From Chthoniobacteraceae bacterium (GTDB lineage: Bacteria > Verrucomicrobiota > Verrucomicrobiia > Chthoniobacterales > Chthoniobacteraceae), in NCBI GenBank assembly GCA_947448395.1, contig CANFNA010000005.1, positions 1-47,567 on the forward strand: a stretch of DNA of 47,567 bases, given 5' to 3'. Below are positions 10,459 through 20,000 of the stretch, one piece after another (positions within the stretch are counted from its first letter, which is position 1; the number at the start of each line of letters is the position of its first letter). A model generated the notes under the pieces. That model was not told the DNA's origin. It did no database searches and saw only the letters and a list, made by a program, of their open reading frames with translations. A program made the translations under genes and the position numbers.

Positions 10459-11859
10459 ATGGCCGGTCTTTCCCAAACCCAAAGCCTGTCTCAACAACAG
10501 GTTCTGGCACCCCAACTCCAACAGAGCCTGCAAATTCTGCAGGCCCCTATCTTGGAGCTGCGCAATCTGATCCAACAGGAAATCCAAACAAACCCGACCC
10601 TCGAAGAGGAACGCACCGAGCCTTCCATCGAAGATCGTCAGCGCGAACAAGAGGAGTTCCGCGAAGAATTTGACCGCCTCGCCAAGCTCGATGACGAGTG
10701 GCGCGACTACATGGCCCAGACCTCCACCTACTCCGGTCGCTCTGCGGAGGATGACGAACGCCGCCAGTTCTTCTTCGACTCCATCGTCCGAGAAGAAACG
10801 CTCCAACAGCATCTGCTCGAACAAATCTACGCCCACGGCCTCGCCGGCGCTGACCAGAAAACCGCTGAATTAATCATCGGCAACCTCGACGACCACGGCT
10901 TTCTCCAAACCACTCCCGAGGAAATCGCAGAAACCCACTCCATTCCACTGGAAGATGTCGAACGGGTTTTGCACTCCATCCATCAATTTCACCCAGTCGG
11001 TGTCGGAGCAAGGGACCTGCGCGACTGCCTGCTCATCCAACTCAAACGCCTGGGCAAAGAAGGCTCCGTAGAATGGCGGATCGTCGAACGATTCCTTCCA
11101 GACCTCGGTAAACGCCGATTCCCAGAGATTTCCCGCCGGTTAGCCATCCCCACCGATCAGATCCAACGCGCCGCGAACTTTATCGCTACGCTGGATCCCA
11201 AACCCGGACAGATTTTTTCTCCCGATCCCAACAATTATGTGCTCCCTGATGTCTCCATCGAAAAGATCGGGGACGAATGGCAAATCGCACTCAACGGCGA
11301 TCAAATTCCGCACCTCCGAATCTCAAACACCTACAAGGATTTGATGTCTCAAGAGAATGGGGAGAGCGAGGTGAAGGACTACATTCGAGACAAAATTCGG
11401 AGCGGCAAATTTCTGATCAAGAGTATCCATCAGCGTCAGCAGACCATCGCCAACATCGCGCACGAGATTTTAGCCCGTCAGAAAGAGTTCATGGAGGTTG
11501 GAACCAGTGCGCTCCGCCCCATGACCATGGTCCAAGTGGCGGATGCCGTTGGAGTCCATGAAACGACGGTTAGCCGAGCGATTTCCGGAAAGTATATGGC
11601 CACGCCTCACGGCGTCTTCGAGATAAAGTACTTCTTCACACCTGGTTACCAAAAGTCCGACGGCAACTCCCTCTCGAACACAAGCGTCAAAGCTGAAATC
11701 TCCGAATTGGTCCGAGGCGAAAATACGCACAGCCCTCTAAGCGACAAGGAGATCGTGGATGCCCTCGAGAAACGGGGAATTCCAATTGCTCGACGCACCG
11801 TGGCCAAATACCGCGCAGAGCTCAATATCCTGCCCAGTAACATGCGCAAGGAGTACTAG
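10459..11859 (+). CDS. rpoN: RNA polymerase sigma-54 factor
   Basis: The 466-residue protein has the three sigma-54 regions: a Gln/Leu-rich activator-interacting N-terminus (SLSQQQVLAPQLQQSLQILQ), an acidic linker and core-binding domain, and a C-terminal helix-turn-helix (VADAVGVHETTVSRAISGKY) plus the RpoN box ARRTVAKYR. I start at the ATG at 10459; an in-frame GTG three codons earlier also exists, and GGAGG sits unusually close to the ATG. The track start would overlap the preceding gene. The downstream flagellar cluster has a sigma-54-like site, a plausible regulatory link. Confidence 0.95.
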   Translation: MAGLSQTQSLSQQQVLAPQLQQSLQILQAPILELRNLIQQEIQTNPTLEEERTEPSIEDRQREQEEFREEFDRLAKLDDEWRDYMAQTSTYSGRSAEDDERRQFFFDSIVREETLQQHLLEQIYAHGLAGADQKTAELIIGNLDDHGFLQTTPEEIAETHSIPLEDVERVLHSIHQFHPVGVGARDLRDCLLIQLKRLGKEGSVEWRIVERFLPDLGKRRFPEISRRLAIPTDQIQRAANFIATLDPKPGQIFSPDPNNYVLPDVSIEKIGDEWQIALNGDQIPHLRISNTYKDLMSQENGESEVKDYIRDKIRSGKFLIKSIHQRQQTIANIAHEILARQKEFMEVGTSALRPMTMVQVADAVGVHETTVSRAISGKYMATPHGVFEIKYFFTPGYQKSDGNSLSNTSVKAEISELVRGENTHSPLSDKEIVDALEKRGIPIARRTVAKYRAELNILPSNMRKEY

Positions 11860-11964
11860 GGGCAATCCGCCTCGAGATTTAAATCAAACCACTCCCTTTT
11901 TTCGCACCTGCTGCTCCAGATTGCCCGCGCGCCGAGACTCCGCTACGTTCTTCACACCCCCTCT

Positions 11965-12729
11965 ATGACAGACTCGTCTCGCGCCACTGTCCGAAAGAAA
12001 AGTTCCCACGGATTTACGTTGGTCGAACTCCTGGTTGTTCTTGGGATCATTATCATGATCATGGGCATTCTGGCTCCCAGCATGGGCGGAATCTTGAAGG
12101 GGAAAAAAATTGAACAAGCCATCTCCGGTGTAACGCTTGCCCTCGAAAGCGCCCGAATGGAGGCGAGATCCCAGAACGCCTACGTATGGACTGGAATCGC
12201 TCAGGTTCCGTCCACTCAATCCCCGAGCGGTCAGGACGAACTCTGGCTCATGAACTTCCGCGTGAAGCCCGATAAAAAGAGGCTCCCGAGTGATGCCGGC
12301 GGAGGCGCAGTCGCCGTTCCAGTCAGCCCGCTCACCCGAATCGAAGGCGTGAGCATCATTCCTCAGGGCAACCTTCCCGCTGCATTTCCCACATTCGCCG
12401 AGATTGCCGCACGTGCGGAAGACTTCAGCGGAACCCCTGACAGCAACACTCCCCTAAAATGGGTCAAGGGAGGCAACAGCGGCACTCAGCTTTTCTCAAA
12501 ACAGATTCTTTTCACCCCTCGAGGAGAAGCTCTTCGAGAGGAAGGTAATTCTGAACTTCCAAACCCGCTTCCTTACATGTTCATGTGCCTTGCTCAGACC
12601 ATTAACGGCAAACCGATCCCAAGTTCTAAAGACGCCGCGGTCATTGTCATCGCCGGATTCAACGGTCGCATCACCGCCCTTCGCCCCGGCAAAGGCCCCG
12701 CACCCGCTCCAAGCAAGGACACTCCCTGA
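11965..12729 (+). CDS. Type II secretion / type IV pilin-like pseudopilin
   Basis: The 254-residue protein has a class III prepilin leader: a short basic stretch, then HGFTLVELLVVLGIIIMIMGILAP, with cleavage expected after the Gly and Glu at mature position 5. The remainder is a soluble, Gly/Pro-containing domain with ILFTPRGEAL and a C-terminal VIVIAGFNGRITALRPG, resembling GspH/FimT minor pseudopilins or a Verru_Chthon cassette pilin-like protein. No other secretion gene is adjacent, so its machine is unknown. It lies 105 bases after rpoN. Confidence 0.75.
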   Translation: MTDSSRATVRKKSSHGFTLVELLVVLGIIIMIMGILAPSMGGILKGKKIEQAISGVTLALESARMEARSQNAYVWTGIAQVPSTQSPSGQDELWLMNFRVKPDKKRLPSDAGGGAVAVPVSPLTRIEGVSIIPQGNLPAAFPTFAEIAARAEDFSGTPDSNTPLKWVKGGNSGTQLFSKQILFTPRGEALREEGNSELPNPLPYMFMCLAQTINGKPIPSSKDAAVIVIAGFNGRITALRPGKGPAPAPSKDTP

Positions 12730-12808
12730 TCAAGGTTGTCAAACAGCGGACAGCCACGCATTCGAATGTTGCCGGGCAAAACGGTGCCCTTGACCTTCTC
12801 GAAATAAA

Positions 12809-13315
12809 CTAACCCCGGCCACGCGCTCGGGGCGTTGCCTTTGAGTGCACCTCGCGGCCGCCTCGTATCATCGGCTGCGAAAGCGCCTCTTTGAGGGCTG
12901 CAGGCAACGTCTGCGCGCCATTTCCAAGCAGCGCTGTATCGACATCCTCAAGCTTGCGAATTAAATCCACCACCTCGCGCCGCGAATAAGGCCCTCCCGC
13001 CGCGGCGCAAAAATGCGTCCTGCAACTGAAGGGCCGTGCAGCGTAAGCCTCACATCCACCTGTCTTCGGATTCAGCACCGGACAACTCCCGTCCGCAGGC
13101 TCCATCATCCGACCCTTTCCTGCTGCCCGAAGCGCCTCAGCAAGAACCAAGGCCTCACCTGCAGTCAAATAAGGTGTCTTTCCCGTGAGTCGAAACCGAC
13201 AGCACTCCGTTCTCCTGACACAATCGCGCTCGACGGGGCGTTTATCGAGTTCCTCGTAGACAGCTCTTACTCGCGCAACGGCCTCATCGCGGCTCATTCG
13301 TTCACGGATTGGCAT
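12809..13315 (-). CDS. YkgJ family cysteine-cluster protein
   Basis: The 168-residue protein contains DCVRRTECCRFRL, then GSCPVLNPKTGGCEAYAARPFSCRTHFC. This is the CxxxxCC...C...C pattern of the YkgJ/UPF0153 zinc- or iron-chelating family. Function in the family is unknown. It is the last gene of the four-gene minus-strand operon and starts 27 bases after the flavoprotein gene ends. A start at Met7 (MSRDEAV) is an alternative. Confidence 0.78.
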   Translation of the reverse strand: MPIRERMSRDEAVARVRAVYEELDKRPVERDCVRRTECCRFRLTGKTPYLTAGEALVLAEALRAAGKGRMMEPADGSCPVLNPKTGGCEAYAARPFSCRTHFCAAAGGPYSRREVVDLIRKLEDVDTALLGNGAQTLPAALKEALSQPMIRGGREVHSKATPRARGRG

Positions 13316-13342
13316 GATGGAGATCGGTTTAAAATAGACGCT

Positions 13343-14578
13343 TCACGGACGGCTGATCGCCTGCCCTGCGATCCAACCTGTACTCCAAGCAGCTTGAAAA
13401 TTGAAGCCTCCAGTCACCCCATCCACATCCAGCACTTCTCCAGCAAAGTAGAGTCCCGGATGAATCCGACTTTCCATCGTGCGAAAATCGACCTCCTTCA
13501 AACTCACACCCCCGCACGTTACAAACTCGTCCTTGTGCAAACTCTTGCCGCAAACCGATAAATCCATTCGAACCAATCGCTCCGCAAGCGAGAGCATTCG
13601 GGCTCGCGGCAGCTGGTTCCAGCGTTCTTGATCTGAAATCCCCGCATCGCCAACAATCGCTTCCCAAAGACGGGCAGGCACTCCTCCAATCGAGGGACCG
13701 TTGAAAACCAATCTAGCCGGAAACTCCGACCGATTTTTCTGTAACGATTCCACCACATCCTCCGTCCGAATTCCCGGCAGCCATTGAATTCGCAATACAA
13801 ACTCGTATCCACGCTCCTCTAATTCTCGCGCCCCCCAAGCCGACAGACGCAAGATAGCCGGCCCACTCAACCCCCAATGCGTGAATAAAATGGGTCCACG
13901 CTCTTTCAAGCCGGTTCCAGGCACACTCACTTCGCCGTCCTCGATCGCCAACCCCGAAAGACCCTGAACCCACTTCTGCGTGATATGGAAGGTGAATAAG
14001 GAGGGTACGGGCTTCTCCACTCGATGCCCCAACCTCGCTAAAATCTCCGCCAAATTTCCAGAACGACACCCTCCCGTTGATACCAACACTCGCTTCGCTT
14101 CCGCCTGCGTTCCATCGGAAAGACTAACCCTCCATTTTCCAGATCCTTCTCCCAGCTTTAGATCCTCAACCCCACATCGAAGGCGAGTCTCCACCCCTCC
14201 CCGCCGCGCGGCTTCCTGCAAACATTCCACAATCGTTGCAGAGTCATCTGTTACCGGAAACATCCGTCCATCCTCCTCAACCTTCAGCGCAACGCCCCGC
14301 CCTCGAAACCACTCCACCGTGTCTCGCGCCTGAAAGCGGGCAAAGGCCGAAAGCAGCGCCCGTGCACCTCTGGGATAACGCGTCGAAAGCGCCCTCGGCT
14401 CAAAACAGGCGTGCGTCACATTGCATCGCCCACCACCCGAAACTCGCACCTTGGTCAAAGCCTGCGATCCCTTTTCAACAATCAGAATCCGCTGACCTTT
14501 CCTAGCCTCTGCGGCAGTAATCGCGCCAAAAAATCCAGCCGCCCCACCCCCAACAACCAAAAGATCAAAAGTTTCCAT
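13343..14578 (-). CDS. HI0933-family NAD(P)/FAD-dependent oxidoreductase
   Basis: The 411-residue flavoprotein begins with a dinucleotide-binding fold (LLVVGGGAAGFFGAI, residues about 7-21). It has the family signature VRVSGGGRCNVTHA and ends with GLYFAGEVLDVDGVTGGFNFQAAW, the diagnostic C-terminal FAD motif of the HI0933/YhiN (BaiN-like) group. Substrates of the family are mostly undefined. It follows the ABC transporter gene by nine bases, in an apparent operon with a PfkB kinase upstream and a YkgJ protein downstream. Confidence 0.88.
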   Translation of the reverse strand: METFDLLVVGGGAAGFFGAITAAEARKGQRILIVEKGSQALTKVRVSGGGRCNVTHACFEPRALSTRYPRGARALLSAFARFQARDTVEWFRGRGVALKVEEDGRMFPVTDDSATIVECLQEAARRGGVETRLRCGVEDLKLGEGSGKWRVSLSDGTQAEAKRVLVSTGGCRSGNLAEILARLGHRVEKPVPSLFTFHITQKWVQGLSGLAIEDGEVSVPGTGLKERGPILFTHWGLSGPAILRLSAWGARELEERGYEFVLRIQWLPGIRTEDVVESLQKNRSEFPARLVFNGPSIGGVPARLWEAIVGDAGISDQERWNQLPRARMLSLAERLVRMDLSVCGKSLHKDEFVTCGGVSLKEVDFRTMESRIHPGLYFAGEVLDVDGVTGGFNFQAAWSTGWIAGQAISRP

Positions 14579-14587
14579 CCCTCCTCC

Positions 14588-16306
14588 TCACCGCAACTCG
14601 CTGTTTTCGCACAACCGCGCATAGATCCCACCGAACGCGAGCAACTCTTCATGACGGCCCCGCTCCACAATCCTTCCACGACTCATCACCAAAATTTGAT
14701 CTGCGTTACGCACCGTCGACAGGCGATGTGCGATCACAAAACACGTTCGCTTCTGCATCAACCGCTCCAATGCCTTCTGAATTTGCCGTTCGGTCTCGGT
14801 ATCAACACTCGCCGTGGCCTCGTCCAATATCAGCACTGGTGGATCCTTCAAAAGAACACGCGCAATCGACACCCTCTGCTTTTCACCAACGCTAAGTTTG
14901 ATTCCCCTCTCTCCAACAACCGTGTCGAGACCCTGCTGAAGCCGCTCCACAAACTCTAACGCATCCGCGGCCTTCAATGCCTCCCACAATTCTGCATCCG
15001 TCGCATCAGGTTTCCCCACCCGCAAATTCTCTCCAATCGTTCCGTTAAACAGAAAACTCTCCTGAGTCACCATCCCCACTGCATTCCGAAGCGCCCCGCG
15101 CGAAATGTCCCGAATGCAACGGCCATCCAGAAGTATCTCCCCAGATTCATACTCATAAAACCGAGTCAGCATCTGCACCACAGTGGTCTTCCCGGCTCCT
15201 GTTTCGCCAACAAGAGCAACCGTCTCACCTGAGCGCGCGTGTAACGTCACCTCCGACAGCACAGGCACATCATTCCCGTAGGAAAATCCCACCTTTCGAA
15301 ACTCCACATTCCCTTTCACCTCGATTCTCTCCAGCAATCCCGCATCCGAACCAGGCTCGATCTTCTCATCGAGAATTTCAAAAACCCTCTCTCCTGCCGC
15401 ACGTCCTGATTGCAGGATTTGATTGAGTTGATGCAAACGACCGACGGGCTCGTACAGAAAACCAGCGAGCAATAAAAAACCTGTAAGCTCCCCAACACTC
15501 ATCTCGTGGTTCAACACAGCCCGCGATCCAAATCCCACCATCAGCACCGTTCCCAGCGAAGCAAGAAACCCCATCGAAGGACTATAGATAGCCCAAGCGC
15601 GCATCACCACCAAGGTGGCGCGTTGCACTTCCGCACTAGCCTTGTTGAACTCCGCATGCTGCTCCCCTTCACGCACATATGTCTTGATCTGACGAATCCC
15701 AGCGAGGTTGTCATGGAGCATCGAATTCATCGCGGATGCCGCCTTCCGTTGTCCTCGGTAACGCGACTTTGCAGTCAACGTGTAAGCAAGCGCACCCGCC
15801 GCCAAAAACGGGATCGGAATCAACGCCAACCACGCCAACTTTGGATGGTACGCGAATAGCATTGCCACCACCACAACGACCTGAACAAGGCTCACCGCGC
15901 CCAGTTCGACCCCATCAATCAAAACTCTCTCAACGGAGTTTACATCCTCCATGACACGCGTCATCAAATCACCCGTCGAACGATTATCAAACCAACGCAA
16001 AGGCAGTTGCTGGATGTGGGCATACAAATCACTGCGAAGATCAAAAATGACTTTTTGTTCCAGCGTGTTGTTGAGAACCAACCGGACTGCCGCGAGCAGT
16101 TCCCTGACAAAAAAAGCACTCAAGGCGACCCCGACCAACCACCAGATCCGCTCTCCATGGCCTTGTCCAACGTCGTCCACAATCAACTGCGTCGCCTTGG
16201 GGAAAACACTGACTAGTGCCGTCGACGCCAATGCCGTCCCAAGCATCCCTGCTGTCAGCAATGGATACTTGGCCAAATAAGATCGAACCCGGAGGACGGA
16301 CTTCAC
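14588..16306 (-). CDS. ABC transporter, fused permease and ATPase (MsbA/LmrA-like exporter)
   Basis: The 572-residue half-transporter has an N-terminal six-helix membrane domain (roughly residues 15-310) followed by an ATPase domain. The ATPase shows Walker A GETGAGKTT, signature LSVGEKQRVSIAR, Walker B PVLILDEATASVD and the H-loop IAHRLSTV. It should act as a dimer exporting a lipid, glycolipid or drug; the substrate cannot be read from sequence. The start codon is GTG and overlaps the PfkB stop (GTGA), so the two are translationally coupled. Confidence 0.9.
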   Translation of the reverse strand: MKSVLRVRSYLAKYPLLTAGMLGTALASTALVSVFPKATQLIVDDVGQGHGERIWWLVGVALSAFFVRELLAAVRLVLNNTLEQKVIFDLRSDLYAHIQQLPLRWFDNRSTGDLMTRVMEDVNSVERVLIDGVELGAVSLVQVVVVVAMLFAYHPKLAWLALIPIPFLAAGALAYTLTAKSRYRGQRKAASAMNSMLHDNLAGIRQIKTYVREGEQHAEFNKASAEVQRATLVVMRAWAIYSPSMGFLASLGTVLMVGFGSRAVLNHEMSVGELTGFLLLAGFLYEPVGRLHQLNQILQSGRAAGERVFEILDEKIEPGSDAGLLERIEVKGNVEFRKVGFSYGNDVPVLSEVTLHARSGETVALVGETGAGKTTVVQMLTRFYEYESGEILLDGRCIRDISRGALRNAVGMVTQESFLFNGTIGENLRVGKPDATDAELWEALKAADALEFVERLQQGLDTVVGERGIKLSVGEKQRVSIARVLLKDPPVLILDEATASVDTETERQIQKALERLMQKRTCFVIAHRLSTVRNADQILVMSRGRIVERGRHEELLAFGGIYARLCENSELR

Positions 16307-17220
16307 CCGAGCACCTCAAACTGACTCATCTTATGGAACGCCTGATAGCGAGCTTCAATGTCCATTTGCGTCAAACTACGGAGTCTCTCGAGACTAAAGG
16401 CTTCCACGTTGAAACTTGCCAAAACACTACCGAAAACAACCGCGTGTCGGAGCTGCGAGAATCCAATGGATCCGTTGCCTCGCGCCGCAAGATAACCCGC
16501 TAAGCCGCCTGCAAAAGTATCTCCCGCACCAGTTGGATCATGGATGTCCTCGAGAGGATATGCCCCGCACGAAAAGAACTCCCCATCTCCAAACAGCAAG
16601 CAGCCATGCTCTCCCTTTTTAATCGCCACATACTTCGGCCCCATTGTCCGGATCTTCGCTCCAGCTTTGATCAGACTAGTTTCTTGCGTGAACTGACGCG
16701 CTTCACTGTCATTTAAAATCAGCATGTCCACACGCTGGAGCAACGCCTCCAAGTCCCCTCGCGCTATGTTGATCCACAAATCCATCGTATCAGCGATGAC
16801 GAATTGCGGACGACTCATCTGATCAAGCACGTGGCTCTGCAAGCTCGGGGCAATGTTTGCGAGCAACACCACAGGACTTTCCACATACGCAGACGGAAGT
16901 GTAGGCGTGAAATGCTCAAATACGTTGAGCTCCACAGAACGAGTCTCACGAGTGTTCATGTCCCACATGTACTCTCCAGACCAGCGAAACGTTTTCCCAG
17001 GAACCTGCTGCAGTCCTCCAAGATCAATGTTGCGCCCCTTTAGATAAGCGATGTGCTCGTTCGGAAAATCTTCCCCCACAATCCCAACGAGTTTTACTGG
17101 CGAGAAGAAACTCGCCCCCACGGCGGCGTAACTTGCAGAGCCCCCGAGCAAATCGGCATGCTCCTCCACAGGCGTTTTGACGGTGTCTAAGGCGATAGAG
17201 CCAACAACAAGAACAGACAT
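16303..17220 (-). CDS. PfkB-family carbohydrate kinase
   Basis: The 305-residue protein begins MSVLVVGSIALDTVKTP, has the GGSASYAAVGASFF sugar-binding loop and the C-terminal catalytic motif DPTGAGDTFAGG, where the Asp is the expected base. These place it in the ribokinase/PfkB family, phosphorylating a sugar or nucleoside with ATP. The internal ATG at 17220 is chosen because the first strand begins there; the track ORF adds eleven unlikely residues. It is the first gene of a compact minus-strand operon. The exact substrate is unknown. Confidence 0.88.
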   Translation of the reverse strand: MSVLVVGSIALDTVKTPVEEHADLLGGSASYAAVGASFFSPVKLVGIVGEDFPNEHIAYLKGRNIDLGGLQQVPGKTFRWSGEYMWDMNTRETRSVELNVFEHFTPTLPSAYVESPVVLLANIAPSLQSHVLDQMSRPQFVIADTMDLWINIARGDLEALLQRVDMLILNDSEARQFTQETSLIKAGAKIRTMGPKYVAIKKGEHGCLLFGDGEFFSCGAYPLEDIHDPTGAGDTFAGGLAGYLAARGNGSIGFSQLRHAVVFGSVLASFNVEAFSLERLRSLTQMDIEARYQAFHKMSQFEVLG

Positions 17221-17339
17221 ACTTTTAAAGTGCAGGATGGTTGAAATCAGCAATTCGGAATCTTAAACGCGTCCCCCTAGCCCCTCCCGAGAGCTGCATC
17301 TCTACGAGATCGATTAGAAGAAAATACGGAGTGAGCAGA

Positions 17340-17368
17340 AAGCCCTTAAATCATCGATTCAAGGGCTT
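17340..17368 (-). terminator. Probable terminator after the E2 gene
   Basis: AAGCCCTT and AAGGGCTT form an 8-bp perfect stem with a 13-base loop, 47 bases past the E2 stop codon. On the minus strand the hairpin is followed by TTCTGC, a weak U-run. It sits between the E2 gene and the PfkB gene. Confidence 0.5.
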
Positions 17369-17414
17369 CTTGAGCCATGAACCGCTCTTCCGCATCGGTC
17401 CGCTCATTGAATCA

Positions 17415-18701
17415 TTAAATCAGCAACAGCGACGGCGACTCAATCAGACGCTTAAGCTCTGCCAAGTACTGCGCAGCAACCGCACCGTCGACAACCCGAT
17501 GATCCGCGCTAACGCCAATAGCGAGTCGTTGTCCCACCACAATCGCGTCTCCAGGCCCCACCACAGGCTTCTTCAAAATCGCGCCAACACTCACAATCAC
17601 CGACTGCGGAGGATTGATAATCGCATCAAAAAATTCGACTCCATACGACCCGAGGTTTGAAACGGTGATGGTCCCCCCTTGATACTCATCGGGCTTCAAT
17701 TTTTTCGCACGAGCACGAGATGCGAGGTCCTTCACCGACTCGCTGATTCCAGCAAGACTCTTAGATTGTGCATCTCTAATGACTGGCGTCACCAAACCAT
17801 CCTCCACAGCGACAGCGACTGAAAGATTCACAGAACCGTATTGCAGAATAGAGTCCCCCGCAAAAGAAGCATTAACCGCTGGCACGCGCACCGCTGCGCC
17901 CACGACTGCTTTGAGAATAAAATCATTCACCGTGAGCTTCAGCGCTCCCTCACTCTTATCCCCACCAGAATTTAATTCAGCGCGCATCCGCATCATCGGT
18001 CCCGCGTCAACTTCAACATGGAGGTAGAAGTGCGGAATTTGCGTTTTACTAGCGAGCAACCGATCCGCGATGATACGCCGCATTCCGCTTAGCGGAATCA
18101 TTTGGTCGCCAGGACCCGCGCTAGGAATCTGAATCGGAGCCACCCCGGAGACCGCTACGACCGCCACACTGGAACTCGATCCGACGACCGCCGCAGAAAG
18201 AACATCCTTCACCACCACGCGCCCACCAGGGCCGCTTCCTTTAAGCGAGTCAATCCTCACCCCCTTCTCACGGGCAACTTTCCGCGCAAGCGGCGAACTC
18301 TTCTCCCGTGCCCCACCACTTACTCCAGATGCAGCTGCAATCCCCCCTCCTGCTACAACAACTACCGCTGGAGAAGCCGAGGTCGCCGGACCCGCCACTA
18401 CGACCGGGGTCGCTGCAGAGGCCTTTGCCGCTGCAATTGCCTCAGGAGCTGGAGCTGTCTCGCCTTTCCCTAAGAGCACTGCGATTTTCGAACCAATCGG
18501 CACTTTCTCACCAGCTTTCACCAAAAACTCATGGAGGACTCCATCGTTAAAGCTTTCGATTTCCATCGTCGCCTTATCCGTTTCCACATCGGCAATAACA
18601 TCACCCGTAACCACTTTGTCTCCAACGTTTTTACGCCATTTCAGGAGAGTCCCCTCCGTCATGGTATCTGCGAGTTTGGGCATTTCAATGTAGGTGGCCA
18701 T
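17415..18701 (-). CDS. pdhC: Dihydrolipoamide acyltransferase (E2) of a 2-oxoacid dehydrogenase complex
   Basis: The 428-residue protein has one N-terminal lipoyl domain with the lipoylated lysine in ETDKATMEIES (Lys43), an Ala/Val-rich linker, a peripheral subunit-binding domain (SPLARKVAREKGVRI to GRVVVKDVL, about 134-168) and a C-terminal catalytic domain ending with the active-site motif SADHRVVDGA. The opening EMPKLADTMTEGTLLKW matches pyruvate dehydrogenase E2. No E1 or E3 gene is adjacent. lipA, whose product attaches sulfur to this type of lipoyl domain, lies elsewhere in the window. Pyruvate is inferred rather than proven as the substrate. Confidence 0.88.
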   Translation of the reverse strand: MATYIEMPKLADTMTEGTLLKWRKNVGDKVVTGDVIADVETDKATMEIESFNDGVLHEFLVKAGEKVPIGSKIAVLLGKGETAPAPEAIAAAKASAATPVVVAGPATSASPAVVVVAGGGIAAASGVSGGAREKSSPLARKVAREKGVRIDSLKGSGPGGRVVVKDVLSAAVVGSSSSVAVVAVSGVAPIQIPSAGPGDQMIPLSGMRRIIADRLLASKTQIPHFYLHVEVDAGPMMRMRAELNSGGDKSEGALKLTVNDFILKAVVGAAVRVPAVNASFAGDSILQYGSVNLSVAVAVEDGLVTPVIRDAQSKSLAGISESVKDLASRARAKKLKPDEYQGGTITVSNLGSYGVEFFDAIINPPQSVIVSVGAILKKPVVGPGDAIVVGQRLAIGVSADHRVVDGAVAAQYLAELKRLIESPSLLLI

Positions 18702-18840
18702 GGAAGGGTATTAGCGAGTGGTGGAAAATCAGCCCTGACTTTTAGCGTGTAAAAATCGGTGGTGGAAACCCTTTTTCCAACCCTTCCTAACTCTTAGTCA
18801 CAGAAGGGAAACTGAGGGTTCAAAATCTTAGCAAAGACAA

Positions 18841-18862
18841 CAGCCACTTTCGATGAAAGTGG
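18841..18862 (-). terminator. Hairpin at the tRNA-Glu 3' end, possible terminator
   Basis: CCACTTTC and GAAAGTGG form a perfect 8-bp stem with a 3-base loop at 18844-18862. On the minus strand it begins with the CCA end of the tRNA and is followed by CTGTTGTCTTTGC, which is only moderately U-rich. It may end the tRNA transcript. Confidence 0.4.
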
Positions 18863-18935
18863 CGACCCTAACGGGATTCGAACCCGTGTTACTCCCGTGA
18901 AAGGGGAGTGTCCTAGGCCACTGGACGATAGGGTC
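18860..18935 (-). tRNA. tRNA-Glu (anticodon TTC)
   Basis: The 76-base minus-strand sequence folds as a standard cloverleaf: acceptor GACCCTA/TAGGGTC, D-arm GTCC...GGAC, anticodon stem CTCCC/GGGAG with loop CTTTCAC (anticodon TTC), T-arm ACGGG TTCGAAT CCCGT and discriminator G. The 3' CCA is encoded. It lies between the flagellar cluster and the E2 gene. Confidence 0.96.
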
Positions 18936-18972
18936 TCTCAGGGAGCGCAGAGGCTACTCGAAGGACTCCAAA

Positions 18973-19017
18973 CGGCAAGCGGTTTCTCATTAAAAAGAAA
19001 CACAATGACAATTGCCG
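18973..19017 (-). terminator. Nested inverted repeat after flgL, possible terminator
   Basis: An outer pair CGGCAA/TTGCCG encloses an inner GTTTCT/AGAAAC hairpin (18982-19001) just downstream of the flgL stop. The stem is AT-rich and interrupted, and there is no clear U-run, so this is only a weak candidate for the end of the flagellar transcript. Confidence 0.25.
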
Positions 19018-19031
19018 CAGAATCCAAAAAC

Positions 19032-19967
19032 TCAGCGAATATAATCCAGCAGCGATAGCTTCAGGATTTGAGCCCCAGCTTGCATGGCCGCTTGATAGGC
19101 CGTTTGCGTCTTCGTGAGATTCACCATCGTCTGAGCAATATCCACCGAAGATTCACGTCCAATCAAATCACCAACATCCGCAAACCGAATTTCCATCGAG
19201 GCCTTCAAAGAATCCAAACGGCTCCCTTGGGCTCCATTTTCAGCGATCATGTTCGCCAAATCCGCTTCCGAAGACTTGATATCATTCCCCGTAGTTTGGA
19301 TTCGCGCCGCATCATTGTCTTCCAAAGCATCGCGAAGCGAGATGAGTCGAGAAATGAAACTGGTCAACTTCGCATTGCTCTCTCCTCGGCTGTAAGGCGA
19401 GATCGATAGAGAATCCGAGAGTTTGATCGCAATGCCATCCCCAGGAGGATTCCCGCTGGCGTCACTCTGCGGCCCAGTGACAGAGGTTGGGTGCGCGTCC
19501 GAATCCCCTGGATCCGTCGACACTCCCACGTATGGAGGGTTAGCAATGTCTGTTCCGTTAAAAATATACTGCTGATTGAACCGCGTGTTCCCCAGCTGTA
19601 TCGCCTGCAGCACAAGTTGGTTCACCGTCGTCGCATAAGCACTGCGCTCAGCTTGAGAAACATTGCCACTCGAAGCGCTTGCAACAATCTCAGTCGCATT
19701 CAGATAACAGTCCGAATAGAGATTGCTCAGAGCTGAGCCCGAAGCCTGTGACACGCCTGAGGCAATTCCGGAATTCCGGGCGTACTGCTGCGTAACCGCC
19801 ATCTCCGAACGAAGCGACATCACCCGACTAGCAGCTTGGGGGTCCTCGCTTGGAAGCATGAACCGCTGACCGGTCGACAACTCTTGGTTGAGCTTATTTT
19901 GCTGACCGCGAAGGGTGTTGAGACGATCCACAACACCATCCGACATCGTCATATTTGGAACTCGCAT
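19032..19967 (-). CDS. flgL: Flagellar hook-associated protein 3 (hook-filament junction)
   Basis: The 311-residue protein begins MRVPNMTMSDGVVDRLNTLRGQQNKLNQELSTGQR and PSEDPQAASRVMSLRSE, the flagellin-like N-terminal coiled region of FlgL. It ends with the matching C-terminal helix (ESSVDIAQTMVNLTKTQTAYQAAMQAGAQI). FlgL forms the second junction ring between hook and filament. It is the last gene of the flagellar cluster, 33 bases after flgK, and its context fixes it as FlgL rather than flagellin. Confidence 0.93.
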   Translation of the reverse strand: MRVPNMTMSDGVVDRLNTLRGQQNKLNQELSTGQRFMLPSEDPQAASRVMSLRSEMAVTQQYARNSGIASGVSQASGSALSNLYSDCYLNATEIVASASSGNVSQAERSAYATTVNQLVLQAIQLGNTRFNQQYIFNGTDIANPPYVGVSTDPGDSDAHPTSVTGPQSDASGNPPGDGIAIKLSDSLSISPYSRGESNAKLTSFISRLISLRDALEDNDAARIQTTGNDIKSSEADLANMIAENGAQGSRLDSLKASMEIRFADVGDLIGRESSVDIAQTMVNLTKTQTAYQAAMQAGAQILKLSLLDYIR

Positions 19968-20000
19968 ATTTCAGTCTCCGTTCAAAAAAAGTTACTTAAC

